A stretch of 64,000 bases of DNA, taken from NCBI GenBank assembly GCA_964619315.1, contig CAZUEH010000004.1:28283-92282 (forward strand). Direction: 5' to 3'. The position numbers were made by a program, and so were the translations under genes. The DNA is from Fimisoma sp964619315 (GTDB lineage Bacteria > Bacillota > Clostridia > Peptostreptococcales > Anaerovoracaceae). This document shows positions 9,301 to 16,818 of the stretch, piece after piece. Numbering within the stretch: the stretch's first letter is position 1; every line of letters begins with the position of its first letter. The notes under the pieces are model-generated. The model ran no database searches. It had not been told where the DNA came from and saw nothing but the letters and a program-made list of their open reading frames with translations.

Positions 9301-9943
9301 TGTTTACTTGCGATTTGGCGTTGGCCAAAGATTTGTTTGCCTTGCCCAAAAGTTTTTCATTCAGAGCCTCTATCTTAGCTTCGTTTATCGAAACATTTAT
9401 TTTTGTTTCAACAAGGCCCTGCGTGCTAATGCTTGCAACACCTGTCGTTCCTTCTAATTCATTGATTAGTGTATCTTTAACAAAAGCAGAAAGTTCTTCT
9501 GTATCATAACCTTCCACATCAACTGCCGCTATGGTTATTGGCATCATGGTCGGATTTATTTTCATTATATTTGGTGACCCTACGGCATCTCCCCAAGATC
9601 CCTCTATAAGGTCCTTCGTTTGTAATATGCTCACCACCGAGGTGTCCATATTTGCATCCGTTTCAAATTCCAGCATTATCATTGAATAATTGGCGCTAGA
9701 AATGGATTGCATGCTTTTTAAATTTTCCGTTGTGGAAAGTCCTTGTTCCAAAGGTTTTGTAACAGTAGCTTCTACCTCCTCAGGAGTCGCTCCTGGATAT
9801 GTAGTCATAACTACTACATAAGGTAAATCAATGCTTGGCATTAAATCTGGAGTCATCCCCAGTATTGAAACAACGCCTAAGGCTATGATTATTATTAATG
9901 TGACAAAAATTGTCATCGGTTTTTTAACACTAAATTTTGGCAT
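6338..9943 (-). CDS. RND-superfamily exporter (HAE1/SwrC-like) with a large coiled-coil insertion
   Basis: A 1201-residue multidrug- or lipopeptide-type RND permease. It has a first membrane helix at about 11-31, the TYPGATPEEVE porter motif, two six-helix bundles, and SLAGLAVAVGMLVDNSIVVIENI in helix 4. Usual RND exporters are near 1030-1070 residues. The excess is a Gln/Ala/Lys-rich coiled-coil hairpin at about 195-360, inserted in the first extracellular porter region. No membrane fusion protein or outer-membrane partner is encoded nearby. The gene stands alone, convergent with the ArsR-type gene. Substrate unknown. Confidence 0.88.
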   Translation of the reverse strand: MPKFSVKKPMTIFVTLIIIIALGVVSILGMTPDLMPSIDLPYVVVMTTYPGATPEEVEATVTKPLEQGLSTTENLKSMQSISSANYSMIMLEFETDANMDTSVVSILQTKDLIEGSWGDAVGSPNIMKINPTMMPITIAAVDVEGYDTEELSAFVKDTLINELEGTTGVASISTQGLVETKINVSINEAKIEALNEKLLGKANKSLANAKSQVNTGLKQIKQAEAKLSEAKTELDQTKDGTYDQLASISAELDAAVAQASSLYVQLSVLEALVDEAGNNADLTNLQQQIEQLKGSAAEADMRVKALKQAYKEAEKGSYVAQDSFDEAYSQLEDAQGQLLEQKGKLNNAMGQINAAGNVALAQADLGSMINMEMVSGILQGQNFSMPAGYIQENGAKYLVSVGDEFTSLEDIENLFLMDIEGLGEITLNDVADVFMADNLDSIYASINGNPGVMLTFSKQSNYPTATVSDNLSDKFEELSAEYEGLQFTTMMDQGDYIYLIIGAIAQSLGFGALFAVVILLIFLRDIKPTFITLLSIPISIMFAIVLMYFSGVTLNMISLAGLAVAVGMLVDNSIVVIENIFRLRRMGVPPKKAAVAGAKQVSAAIASSTLTTVCVFAPIVFVQGITRQLFTDMALTITYSLLASLVIALTLVPAMASMLFKNEMKPEGKRFDAFKIKYMKFVQWNLKHKAAILILVVALLIFSVVASVAKGFIFIPDMATPQLSGTMTMNNEEAKTEETKEMADQVLEKIEQVEGVDTVGGMLSSNNALTGETATNAVSLYVIVDEKSNRSGGDICKDIEKVCEDLDCKVEMLSASSMTSYTSALGGSGVGIEIYCNDAEVLQKTAQEVGGILEQVEGIKTVDNGLLEAEPEIHFTIDKEKAMRNGLTVAQVYMQVAKLLNTETTATTLLMEGNNYDVVVSEADANNISAEALKNLRIEGKDLNGSVTSVKLSEVANMEEIQTLPSISRVNQRTYLTVTGEVEEGHNVTLITQDAEDALADYEAPKGVNIEFSGENEMIMDAMGDLLEMLLLGILLVYLIMVAQFQSLRSPFIVMFTIPLAFTGGLLALIIFGKEISIIAMLGLIMLVGIIVNNGIVMVDYINQLRTQGMEKRQAIIEGAATRIRPVIMTSLTTILGLIVMAMGRTAGTDMMQPIALVCIGGLVYATLLTLLVVPVIYDLFTGKKFKYIKEEDIDVSDLVI

Positions 9944-10055
9944 TCTTGATTGCCCCCCTCGTAAGCTTATCGTTCATTCTAACATATTTCCACTGCACAT
10001 GTAAGATACAAGTTACAATAAACCACCTTTATTATCGTCTCACTTATAATCTCCA

Positions 10056-10092
10056 CCATAAACAACAAAACGCCCACCATATGGTGAGCGTT
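10056..10092 (-). terminator. rpsI: Terminator of the rplM-rpsI operon
   Basis: On the minus strand AACGCTCACCAT pairs with ATGGTGGGCGTT, a 12-base stem with one mismatch or wobble, followed by a T-rich TTGTTGTTT. It lies 36 bases after the rpsI stop. Confidence 0.8.
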
Positions 10093-10127
10093 GATTGTTT
10101 GAAAGTATAAATTGTCTCTTTCGCAGA

Positions 10128-10523
10128 TTAACGCTTTGAGAACTGGCTTGCTCTTCTTGCTTTTTTCAAGCCGTATTTTTTTCTTTCTTTCATTCTTGAG
10201 TCTCTTGTTAAGAAACCTGCTGCCTTTAGAGGAGCTCTAAAGCTTTCTCTATCAGCTACGCAAAGCGCTCTTGAGATACCGTGTCTCAACGCACCAGCTT
10301 GGCCTGTAAATCCACCACCGAATACTGTAGCAACTACGTCGAACTTGCCTTCGCATCCAGCGATCTCGAAAGGTCTTCTAACCTCTCTCTTTACGATTTC
10401 CATTCCAAAATAATCTTCTAAATCTTTTTTATTAACAGTGATTTTTCCAGTTCCGGGAATCAGTCTGACTCTAGCAACTGAACTTTTTCTTCTGCCTGTT
10501 CCTTGATATTGAATCTTTGCCAT
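10128..10523 (-). CDS. rpsI: 30S ribosomal protein S9
   Basis: A 131-residue S9. It has the start MAKIQYQGTGRRKSSVARVRL, the central GGGFTGQAGALRHGI motif, and the basic tail KKARRASQFSKR whose final Lys-Arg reaches the ribosomal P site. It follows rplM by 16 bases in the usual rplM-rpsI operon. Length and sequence are entirely typical. Confidence 0.98.
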   Translation of the reverse strand: MAKIQYQGTGRRKSSVARVRLIPGTGKITVNKKDLEDYFGMEIVKREVRRPFEIAGCEGKFDVVATVFGGGFTGQAGALRHGISRALCVADRESFRAPLKAAGFLTRDSRMKERKKYGLKKARRASQFSKR

Positions 10524-10539
10524 TGCCTAATCCCCTTTC

Positions 10540-10968
10540 CTAAAAATTCAAAGTTTCTGGTTTCTGTGCAGTGTGAGCATGCTCAGGACCTGCATAAACC
10601 TTTAACTTTTTAAACATCTGTCTACCTAGTTTTCCATCAGGAAGCATGCCTTTAACTGCGTGCTTGATGATTTCTTCTGGCTTGGTTGCTTGCAATTTTT
10701 CAAAAGTAGTTTCTCTTAAGCCACCTGGATATCCAGTATGTCTCTTGTAGATTTTCTCTTTTCTCTTCTTGCCTGTTACTGCTACTTTCTCAGCGTTAAC
10801 TACGATTACATAATCGCCACAATCAACGTGAGGAGTATAAGTAGGTTTGTTTTTGCCTCTAAGGATAGAAGCGATTTCGGAAGCCATTCTTCCGAGAGTT
10901 TTGCCTTCTGCGTCTACAACGTACCATTTACGTTCTACTTCAGCAGGCTTTGCGATAAATGATTTCAT
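10540..10968 (-). CDS. rplM: 50S ribosomal protein L13
   Basis: A 142-residue L13 with the hallmarks KWYVVDAEGKTLGRMAS near the N-terminus and HTGYPGGLR near 80. AAAGGGAAA precedes the ATG. It is the first gene of the rplM-rpsI operon and follows a long structured leader that may give autogenous control. Confidence 0.98.
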   Translation of the reverse strand: MKSFIAKPAEVERKWYVVDAEGKTLGRMASEIASILRGKNKPTYTPHVDCGDYVIVVNAEKVAVTGKKRKEKIYKRHTGYPGGLRETTFEKLQATKPEEIIKHAVKGMLPDGKLGRQMFKKLKVYAGPEHAHTAQKPETLNF

Positions 10969-11136
10969 CTGTTTCCCTTTCTACCTACTCGCTTTGATAC
11001 ATTTCAAAGGGTTTCGGCTTTGTCTACTTGGATTTCGTCCCTATCTTCGAGGGCAAAATCGTTTTCGATATACTAAAACTTTTTAGTCTTGGGGCTCGGA
11101 CGGATTCCCATCCTGCTCCCGAGCGCATAAAAGCGC
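10969..11136 (-). ncRNA. Structured 5' leader of rplM (probable L13-type ribosomal protein leader)
   Basis: About 168 bases separate the predicted transcription start from the rplM ATG. The 5' part can fold into a strong stem (GCTCGGGAGCAGGATGGG pairing back through ATCCGTCCGAGC, minus strand, about 11096-11130). Rfam describes an L13 leader at this place in Firmicutes. I infer that this is one from position and foldability and have not aligned it. Confidence 0.5.
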
Positions 11137-11142
11137 TTCTAT

Positions 11143-11171
11143 ATTATATAGCGTGGTCTTTGGAAAATCAA
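11143..11171 (-). promoter_or_regulatory. Promoter of rplM-rpsI
   Basis: Minus strand TTGATT (11171-11166), 17-base spacer, TATAAT (11148-11143). It lies between the cca stop and the structured leader. Confidence 0.8.
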
Positions 11172-11185
11172 TAGTTTTTTGCCGT

Positions 11186-12523
11186 TTACTTGATTTTTTC
11201 GATAATACTTGCGGCTTTTGCCTTCAAAACCTCTTTTTCGTTAGGAACATCTTCATTTATCACTGCTTCTAAGAGATTTTCTAATATTTCTCCTATTTCT
11301 TTGCCCGGATTCATCCCCATGGCAAGCAAATCATCTCCATCCAGTTCCATGTCCTTTAGGGAGAAGCATTCTTTCCTCTCTATTATGGATTTTGCCATTT
11401 CTTCCAGCTGGTTATATTTTTCTTGTCTGCACCAATATTGTTGGCCTTGTCCCAAGTTATCTGCTCTTTTTAACTTCAATAGGTCTAAAAACGTTTCTGG
11501 CGAAAGTTTGTTTAAGGCCCTCTTTACCGATTTTTCGGTGGTGGCTATTTCCACTCCATGGTTTTTCACAAGTTCAACCACCGATGCTTTTGTAGCGTTG
11601 TCGAATTTAAGTCTTTCCATAATATCTTGCGTTATTTGTGCGCTGACCAGTTCATGTTTGTAAAAATGTCCTATTCCTTCCTCGTCTTGAGAGAAGCATC
11701 TTGGCTTTCCTATGTCATGAAGGAGTGCCGCAAGCCGCAACTCTAATTTGGGTTCAATAGCGTCTACGACTCCAAGTGTGTGTTCGTAGACATCGTATAC
11801 GTGATGAGGATTTTTTTGGTTAAATCCTATGGCTTCTACGATTTCAGGAATTATGGTGCCTATTATCTCCGCTCCATTTGTTAAAACTTTTTTTGTATTC
11901 TTTGCACACAATAACTTGCAAAGCTCATCTCGGACTCTTTCCGCACTTATGTTTTTTAGAAGTTCTCTGTTGTTGTTTGCTTCTAATAATGTATCGCTTT
12001 CAATTTCAAAACCTGTTACTGCAGCGAATCTCAATGCTCGCATTATTCTAAGTGCGTCTTCTTTGAATCTCGCGTCTGGTCGTCCAACACAGCGAATGAT
12101 TCTTGCTTTAATGTCCTCTTGCCCGCCAAAGTAATCTACTATCCCATCCTCATAGTTAAAGGCTATGGCGTTCATTGTAAAATCTCGTCTTGCCATATCT
12201 TCCTTTATATTAGAGGTGAACTCAACCTTGTCTGGGTGGCGGTTGTCAGAATACCCATCCTCAATTCTATATGTAGTTATCTCTATCGGATTTCCTTCTA
12301 TTATAAGGGTGCTCGTTCCATGTGTGATTCCTGTTTCTACAATTTTATGGTCTTCAAAAACTTCTTTCATTTGCCATGGCAATGCAGAGGTTGTTATATC
12401 ATAGTCCATAGGGGTTTTGCCCATAAGACTATCTCTGACACAGCCTCCCACAATATATGCCTCAAAGCCGGCCTTGTGTAGGTCAGTCAAAACCTTATTT
12501 ATATTTTTAGGTATCTTAATCAT
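11186..12523 (-). CDS. cca: CCA-adding tRNA nucleotidyltransferase
   Basis: A 445-residue class II CCA-adding enzyme, which repairs or adds the 3' CCA of tRNA. The head domain has GGCVRDSLMGKTPMDYDI (27-44), holding the metal-binding DxD. The RRDFTMNAIAF motif C follows, and then EDALRIMRALRFA. A C-terminal HD domain (LLHDIGKP near 268) is present, as in many clostridial versions. The product acts in the cytoplasm. It is transcribed separately from rplM, whose promoter lies just beyond its stop codon. A poly(A) polymerase is the alternative for this family but less likely in a Gram-positive. Confidence 0.92.
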   Translation of the reverse strand: MIKIPKNINKVLTDLHKAGFEAYIVGGCVRDSLMGKTPMDYDITTSALPWQMKEVFEDHKIVETGITHGTSTLIIEGNPIEITTYRIEDGYSDNRHPDKVEFTSNIKEDMARRDFTMNAIAFNYEDGIVDYFGGQEDIKARIIRCVGRPDARFKEDALRIMRALRFAAVTGFEIESDTLLEANNNRELLKNISAERVRDELCKLLCAKNTKKVLTNGAEIIGTIIPEIVEAIGFNQKNPHHVYDVYEHTLGVVDAIEPKLELRLAALLHDIGKPRCFSQDEEGIGHFYKHELVSAQITQDIMERLKFDNATKASVVELVKNHGVEIATTEKSVKRALNKLSPETFLDLLKLKRADNLGQGQQYWCRQEKYNQLEEMAKSIIERKECFSLKDMELDGDDLLAMGMNPGKEIGEILENLLEAVINEDVPNEKEVLKAKAASIIEKIK

Positions 12524-12646
12524 GGATCACCTCCGGCTAACAATGTTACTTTAGTTTACCTCATATTTTAAATAAAATCAAAATTTCCTTGCGCTCTGCC
12601 GCTTTTGCTCATATAATTATTTCATTCGTTGTAAAGGAGAGACCTG

Positions 12647-13522
12647 ATGAAATCATACGCTAAAGTTATTCTTCCAATGCTTATATGGGGAACCCTCCCT
12701 ATTTTTGTAAGCAAAATTCCATTAAGTAGTGCCGAGATCGTAATGTGGAGAATTATATTCGGCTTTGCTTTTCTTGCTCTCATATTTTTGTTTACTAAAA
12801 ACAAAGCTGAGAAGGAAGTATATAAGAAGCTTTCTCCTCGATTGATTTTTACAGGGATGCTTATGGGCGCAAACTGGGTCGTTTTGTTTGAAGCTTATCG
12901 CTGTGTCGATGTAAGCGTGGCAACTTTAGTTTACTATATGGCTCCAGTCTTTGTAATGGCTGCTTCTGTTTTTCTTTTTAAGGAAAAGGCGGGGCTTATA
13001 AAGATTTTGGGGATGTCCGCCGCCCTCATAGGAATGTTCATTGTAACTGGAGTAAACATGGGTGGAGCCGATCCCGCAAGAGGTATGATGCTAAGCTTGG
13101 CTTCGGCGATTCTTTATGCTTCTGTAACACTAATGAATAAAATCACTAAAGGCCTTTCGGGTCTTGAAATGACAATTATACAACTGATAGGTGCTGCCCT
13201 CGTTGTAATTCCTTATACTGTCGTAACTCATCAGGGGCCTTGGCTCAACATCGCATCTGAAGCGGGCATTTTTACTATTATTATAGGTCTTGTTCACACA
13301 GGAATAGCTTTGTACCTATACTTCTCGGCTATTCAGGAATTACCTGCTCAAAGCGTCGCTCTTTGTAGCTATATAGATCCTGCCTCAGCTTTGTTCTTTG
13401 CTGCAATTTTCTTGGGAGATGTCTTGTCACCTTTTCAGATTTTCGGAGCGCTGCTCATCTTAGGTGGTGCTGCTATTGGAGAAATTTTAGGAAACAATCG
13501 AGAGAAAGTTCTCAAAGAATAA
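12647..13522 (+). CDS. EamA/DMT-superfamily transporter
   Basis: A 291-residue membrane protein with about ten predicted helices in two repeats. The repeats are typical of EamA drug/metabolite transporters (LPMLIWGTLPIFVSKIPLS; YASVTLMNKITKGLSGLEMT; the conserved PASALFFAAIFLGD near the C-terminus). GTAAAGGAGA precedes the ATG. It is divergent from cca and ends at a strong terminator. The substrate cannot be inferred; metabolite or amino-acid export is common in the family. Confidence 0.85.
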   Translation: MKSYAKVILPMLIWGTLPIFVSKIPLSSAEIVMWRIIFGFAFLALIFLFTKNKAEKEVYKKLSPRLIFTGMLMGANWVVLFEAYRCVDVSVATLVYYMAPVFVMAASVFLFKEKAGLIKILGMSAALIGMFIVTGVNMGGADPARGMMLSLASAILYASVTLMNKITKGLSGLEMTIIQLIGAALVVIPYTVVTHQGPWLNIASEAGIFTIIIGLVHTGIALYLYFSAIQELPAQSVALCSYIDPASALFFAAIFLGDVLSPFQIFGALLILGGAAIGEILGNNREKVLKE

Positions 13523-13539
13523 TTTGAGTTTAGAATTCT

Positions 13540-13565
13540 GCCCCGATAAACGTCGGGGCTTTTTT
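13540..13565 (+). terminator. Terminator of the EamA transporter gene
   Basis: GCCCCGA and TCGGGGC form a seven-base perfect stem around a six-base loop, followed by TTTTTTAG. Confidence 0.9.
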
Positions 13566-13658
13566 AGTTGCGGGCATCTCGTACTTGGTTGAAATTACTC
13601 ATTTTAAGTGGAAAGACTGGCAAATTAATTAAATTTTCAGAAAATTCAGTAAAAACGC

Positions 13659-13687
13659 TTGACATTGGTTTTTCACTATTATATTAT
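13659..13687 (+). promoter_or_regulatory. Promoter of the aromatic amino acid transporter leader
   Basis: TTGACA (13659-13664), 17-base spacer, TATTAT (13682-13687). The -35 box is perfect. It precedes the leader peptide ORF by about 30 bases. Confidence 0.8.
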
Positions 13688-13718
13688 TTAGCTACAATAT
13701 TTGAAAGGGAGAACTAAA

Positions 13719-13829
13719 ATGACGCTTAGAGTATCACTTGCGGCAACTGAATATTTTGCATACTTTAGAAGCATGGTACATTTTTACCTTGCTTACTTTA
13801 CAATCGCAAAATTAAACACTGCTGCATAA
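13719..13829 (+). CDS. Leader peptide rich in Tyr-Phe pairs (attenuator leader)
   Basis: A 36-codon ORF with its own AAAGGGAG ribosome binding site. It contains four Tyr and four Phe, arranged as adjacent pairs (EYFAYF near 11-16, HFYLAYF at 21-27), and no Trp. It is followed by an intrinsic terminator 50 bases on and then by a TrpXYZ-type ABC transporter operon. This is the architecture of a translation-coupled attenuator, where stalling at Tyr or Phe codons would prevent terminator formation. The control logic is inferred; the ORF, codon bias and terminator are seen directly. Confidence 0.72.
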   Translation: MTLRVSLAATEYFAYFRSMVHFYLAYFTIAKLNTAA

Positions 13830-13879
13830 AAGCAAATTTTAGCACTCAACGTTTTCCTAATCCATAAATGTGAAACTAG

Positions 13880-13917
13880 CTCATTTGCAAACTATGCAAG
13901 TGAGTTCTTTGTTTTAG
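13880..13917 (+). terminator. Attenuator terminator before the aromatic amino acid ABC transporter operon
   Basis: CTCATTTGCA (13880-13889) pairs with TGCAAGTGAG (13895-13904) through one G-U pair, followed by TTCTTTGTTTTAG. It lies between the leader peptide and the substrate-binding protein gene, with no complete gene between. It should therefore end transcription early when leader translation is unhindered. Confidence 0.75.
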
Positions 13918-13980
13918 GGGACATAATCACACAAACACTTTTAAAAAATCAAACACGCGACTAAAAAGGAGACGACAAAA

Positions 13981-14961
13981 ATGAAAAAGATTATTGCAAC
14001 ATTAATGGTCCTTATAATGACCTTAAGCCTATGCGCATGCGGCGGCAGCAAGGACGACAAAGAGATATTAAAAATCGGAGTCATCCAACTTATTAAGCAC
14101 GATGCTTTGGACAGAACTTATGAAGGTTTCGTAGATGGCCTTGCTGAACTGGGTTACGTTGACGGCGAAAATATCGAAATAGAATACCAAGTAGCCGCTG
14201 GAGACCAGTCAAACTGTCTTTCAATAGCTGAATCAATGGTTAACGACGACAAAGATTTAATCTTTGCTATCGCTACCACAGCAGCTCAAGCAGCAGCAAG
14301 CAAAACTTCAGACATTCCTATTTTAATATCAGCAGTAACTGATCCGGCAGGTTCCGGCCTTGTAGCTTCTAACGAAGAACCAGGTCGTAATGTTTCCGGC
14401 ACATCTGACTTGACTCCAGTAGGAAGCCAAATGGAAATGTTAACTCAGATTTTCCCTGATGCAAAAAAGGTTGCTGTCCTTTATTGCACAACTGAATCTA
14501 ATTCAGAAATCCAGTTAGGACTTGCAAAGGAAGCAGCTGCAAAGCTTAACCTTGAAGTAGTTGAAGCATCTGTTTCTTCTTCAAATGAAATTCAGCAGAT
14601 AGTAGCATCTCTTTCAAGAAAAGTTGATGTAATCTATGCTCCTACAGATAATACAATTTCAGCAGGTATGGACACCGTATCTATGGTAGCTACTCAAGAA
14701 GGCATTCCTGTTATTTGTGGAGAAGCCGGAATGGTAAAGGCTGGCGGAACAGCAACTCTTGGTCTTGACTACTATGACTTAGGAATTGCCACTGCAAAGC
14801 AAGCAATTAGAATCTTGGTTGATGGTGAAGACATCACTAAAATGCCAATCGAATATGCACAGGACGAAACATTAAAATATGCAGTAAATACTGCAATTGT
14901 AGATCAATTGTCTATAGCTATTCCAAAGGAAATAATGGATAACTGCACTGTATATAAATAA
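13981..14961 (+). CDS. ABC transporter substrate-binding lipoprotein, TrpX family
   Basis: A 326-residue exported lipoprotein. The signal peptide ends in a lipobox (LSLCAC, Cys at about 20), and the mature part is a two-lobed periplasmic-binding fold of the COG2984/TrpX type (KIGVIQLIKHDALDRTYEGF). It should sit on the outer membrane leaflet and hand its ligand to the permease and ATPase encoded next. AAAAGGAG precedes the ATG. Members of this family are predicted to bind aromatic amino acids. The upstream Tyr/Phe leader suggests tyrosine and/or phenylalanine here, which is inference. Confidence 0.88.
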   Translation: MKKIIATLMVLIMTLSLCACGGSKDDKEILKIGVIQLIKHDALDRTYEGFVDGLAELGYVDGENIEIEYQVAAGDQSNCLSIAESMVNDDKDLIFAIATTAAQAAASKTSDIPILISAVTDPAGSGLVASNEEPGRNVSGTSDLTPVGSQMEMLTQIFPDAKKVAVLYCTTESNSEIQLGLAKEAAAKLNLEVVEASVSSSNEIQQIVASLSRKVDVIYAPTDNTISAGMDTVSMVATQEGIPVICGEAGMVKAGGTATLGLDYYDLGIATAKQAIRILVDGEDITKMPIEYAQDETLKYAVNTAIVDQLSIAIPKEIMDNCTVYK

Positions 14962-14968
14962 ACTTTAA

Positions 14969-14989
14969 GGCGGGGGAATATCCCCCGCC
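14969..14989 (+). other. Strong intercistronic hairpin after the binding-protein gene
   Basis: GGCGGGGGA and TCCCCCGCC form a perfect nine-base stem with a three-base loop. No T-run follows. Such elements often protect the upstream binding-protein mRNA so that it is made in excess over the permease. That role is inference. Confidence 0.6.
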
Positions 14990-15022
14990 AATTGATATAA
15001 CAAGTAAAACAAGGAGCTAAGT

Positions 15023-15991
15023 ATGGAACTTTTGTCAAGTATATTGAGAAATCTCCCTGATGCCCTTTCTCTCGGACTTGTCTGGGGAATTATGGCTATC
15101 GGGGTGTATATAACTTTTAAAGTATTGGACATCGCTGATATGACAGTTGATGGTACCTTTGCTTTAGGAGGCTGCATCGTGGCCTCCACTATATCAGCTG
15201 GTTGGAATCCTTGGATGTCCAGCTTGCTAGCAGTTGTTTGCGGCATGGGTGCAGGATTTATGACAGGTACGTTACACACCAAATTCAAGATACCTGCAAT
15301 CCTTGCAGGTATCTTGACCATGCTATCCCTCTACTCGATTAACCTTATAATATTAGGCGGCAAGTCAAACATCGGTATGTCTCAGTTTGGCGAGCAGCGA
15401 GTAGATACAATCGTAGATACTATTACTGCGCTTTTCGGGGCGACTTCAAAAACTACTACTATAATTATGGGCCTCATTTTGGCCGTACTAATTATTGGCG
15501 GATTGTACTGGTTCTTTGGAACCGAAAAGGGTTGCCTCATAAGAGCTACTGGTATTAACGAGGCCATGGTTAAAGCCCAAGGAGGCAACACTGACAACAT
15601 GAAAATCATGGGAATAATCATCGCCAATGGATTCGTTGCCCTTTCTGGCGCTCTTGTCGCTCAAATCCAGAGATATGGAGACGTGGGCATGGGTACTGGA
15701 ACCATCGTTATCGGATTAGCTTCCATAATAATTGGTGAGGTAATTTTCGGCACTAAGTGTTCCTTCAAAATGAGAATGGTTTCCGTTTTCTTTGGTAGCA
15801 TTGCATATCGTGTAATCATAGCAACTGTTTTGCTTTTGGGTTTCAATCCAAACAATTTGAAGTTGCTAACAGCACTTTTAGTTATCGCTGCCCTATCTGT
15901 TCCTACACTGAGAGAGTATTTGACAGAAAGAAAGCGTGTCAAGGAAAATATCAGCACTTATGAGGGGGTGGATACTAATGTTGACGCTTAA
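15023..15991 (+). CDS. ABC transporter permease, TrpY/COG4120 family
   Basis: A 322-residue integral membrane protein with about eight to nine helices, related to branched-chain amino acid permeases (COG4120). It begins MELLSSILRNLPDALSLGLVW and has the conserved TVDGTFALGG segment near 45. AAGGAGCTAAGT precedes the ATG. It is the membrane channel for the lipoprotein encoded upstream. Its last 14 bases overlap the ATPase gene, which points to coupled translation. Confidence 0.88.
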   Translation: MELLSSILRNLPDALSLGLVWGIMAIGVYITFKVLDIADMTVDGTFALGGCIVASTISAGWNPWMSSLLAVVCGMGAGFMTGTLHTKFKIPAILAGILTMLSLYSINLIILGGKSNIGMSQFGEQRVDTIVDTITALFGATSKTTTIIMGLILAVLIIGGLYWFFGTEKGCLIRATGINEAMVKAQGGNTDNMKIMGIIIANGFVALSGALVAQIQRYGDVGMGTGTIVIGLASIIIGEVIFGTKCSFKMRMVSVFFGSIAYRVIIATVLLLGFNPNNLKLLTALLVIAALSVPTLREYLTERKRVKENISTYEGVDTNVDA

Positions 15992-16772
15992 AGACGTATG
16001 TAAAACATTTAATAGAGGCTCAGCCAACGAAAAGGTTGCCTTGCAGTGTATTGACCTCAATGTTAATGAGGGTGATTTTATAACTGTAATCGGTGGCAAT
16101 GGGGCTGGCAAATCCACTATGCTCAACATGATTTCGGGTGCATTTCCCGTTGACAGTGGTCTAATTAAGATGGGTAGCGAAAACGTTACCAATCAACCAG
16201 AACACGTTCGCGCAAATAGAATTGGTCGAGTTTTTCAAGACCCAATGATGGGTACCGCGGGAGATATGTGGATAGAAGAAAATCTTGCGATAGCATACAG
16301 AAGAGGCAAAAAAAGAGGCTTCAAGTGGGGTGTAACAAAAGATGAGAGAGTCCTTTATAAAGAACTTCTTGCGCCTTTTGATTTAGGCCTTGAGGACCGC
16401 TTACAAACAAAAGTATCCCTCTTATCAGGAGGACAGCGCCAAGCGTTGACTCTACTTATGGCTACAATTCAGCGTCCTGACATTTTACTTTTAGATGAAC
16501 ATACGGCGGCGCTTGATCCTAAAACTGCTTCCAAAGTTCTTTCAATGGCAGATACGTTGATTAAAGAACATAACCTTACAGCAATAATGGTAACACATAA
16601 TATGAAAGACGCAATCAAATATGGTAACCGTATCATAATGATGATGAACGGCAAAATAATATACGATGTGTCCGGAGAAGAGAAAGCAAAGCTACAAGTT
16701 GCTGACCTTCTTAAAAAGTTTGAAGTCTCCGCAGGAGAAGAATTTACTAGCGACAGAATGCTTCTTGTTTAA
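15978..16772 (+). CDS. ABC transporter ATP-binding protein, TrpZ/COG1101 family
   Basis: A 264-residue ATPase with Walker A GGNGAGKST, Q-loop FQDPMMG, signature LLSGGQRQAL, Walker B ILLLDEHTAAL and the switch His in MVTHNM. I chose the ATG at 15978 (MLTLKDVCKTF), which follows a GAGGGGG ribosome binding site inside the permease gene; an upstream in-frame ATG has none. It powers the TrpXYZ-type importer. The gene ends at a strong terminator. Confidence 0.92.
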   Translation: MLTLKDVCKTFNRGSANEKVALQCIDLNVNEGDFITVIGGNGAGKSTMLNMISGAFPVDSGLIKMGSENVTNQPEHVRANRIGRVFQDPMMGTAGDMWIEENLAIAYRRGKKRGFKWGVTKDERVLYKELLAPFDLGLEDRLQTKVSLLSGGQRQALTLLMATIQRPDILLLDEHTAALDPKTASKVLSMADTLIKEHNLTAIMVTHNMKDAIKYGNRIIMMMNGKIIYDVSGEEKAKLQVADLLKKFEVSAGEEFTSDRMLLV

Positions 16773-16776
16773 CAAA

Positions 16777-16808
16777 AAAAGGCTCCGTTTTATAAAACGG
16801 AGCCTTTT
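16777..16808. terminator. Bidirectional terminator between the ABC operon and the EAL remnant
   Basis: AAAAGGCTCCGTTTT and AAAACGGAGCCTTTT form a long perfect stem with A/T flanks on both sides, so it can end transcripts from either direction. Confidence 0.9.
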
Positions 16809-16818
16809 GGGTTTTAAA

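Noticed and set aside
13680..13980. T-box riboswitch before the ABC transporter
   Set aside because: No conserved T-box sequence or specifier-loop pattern was seen; the leader ORF with paired Tyr/Phe codons explains the region better.
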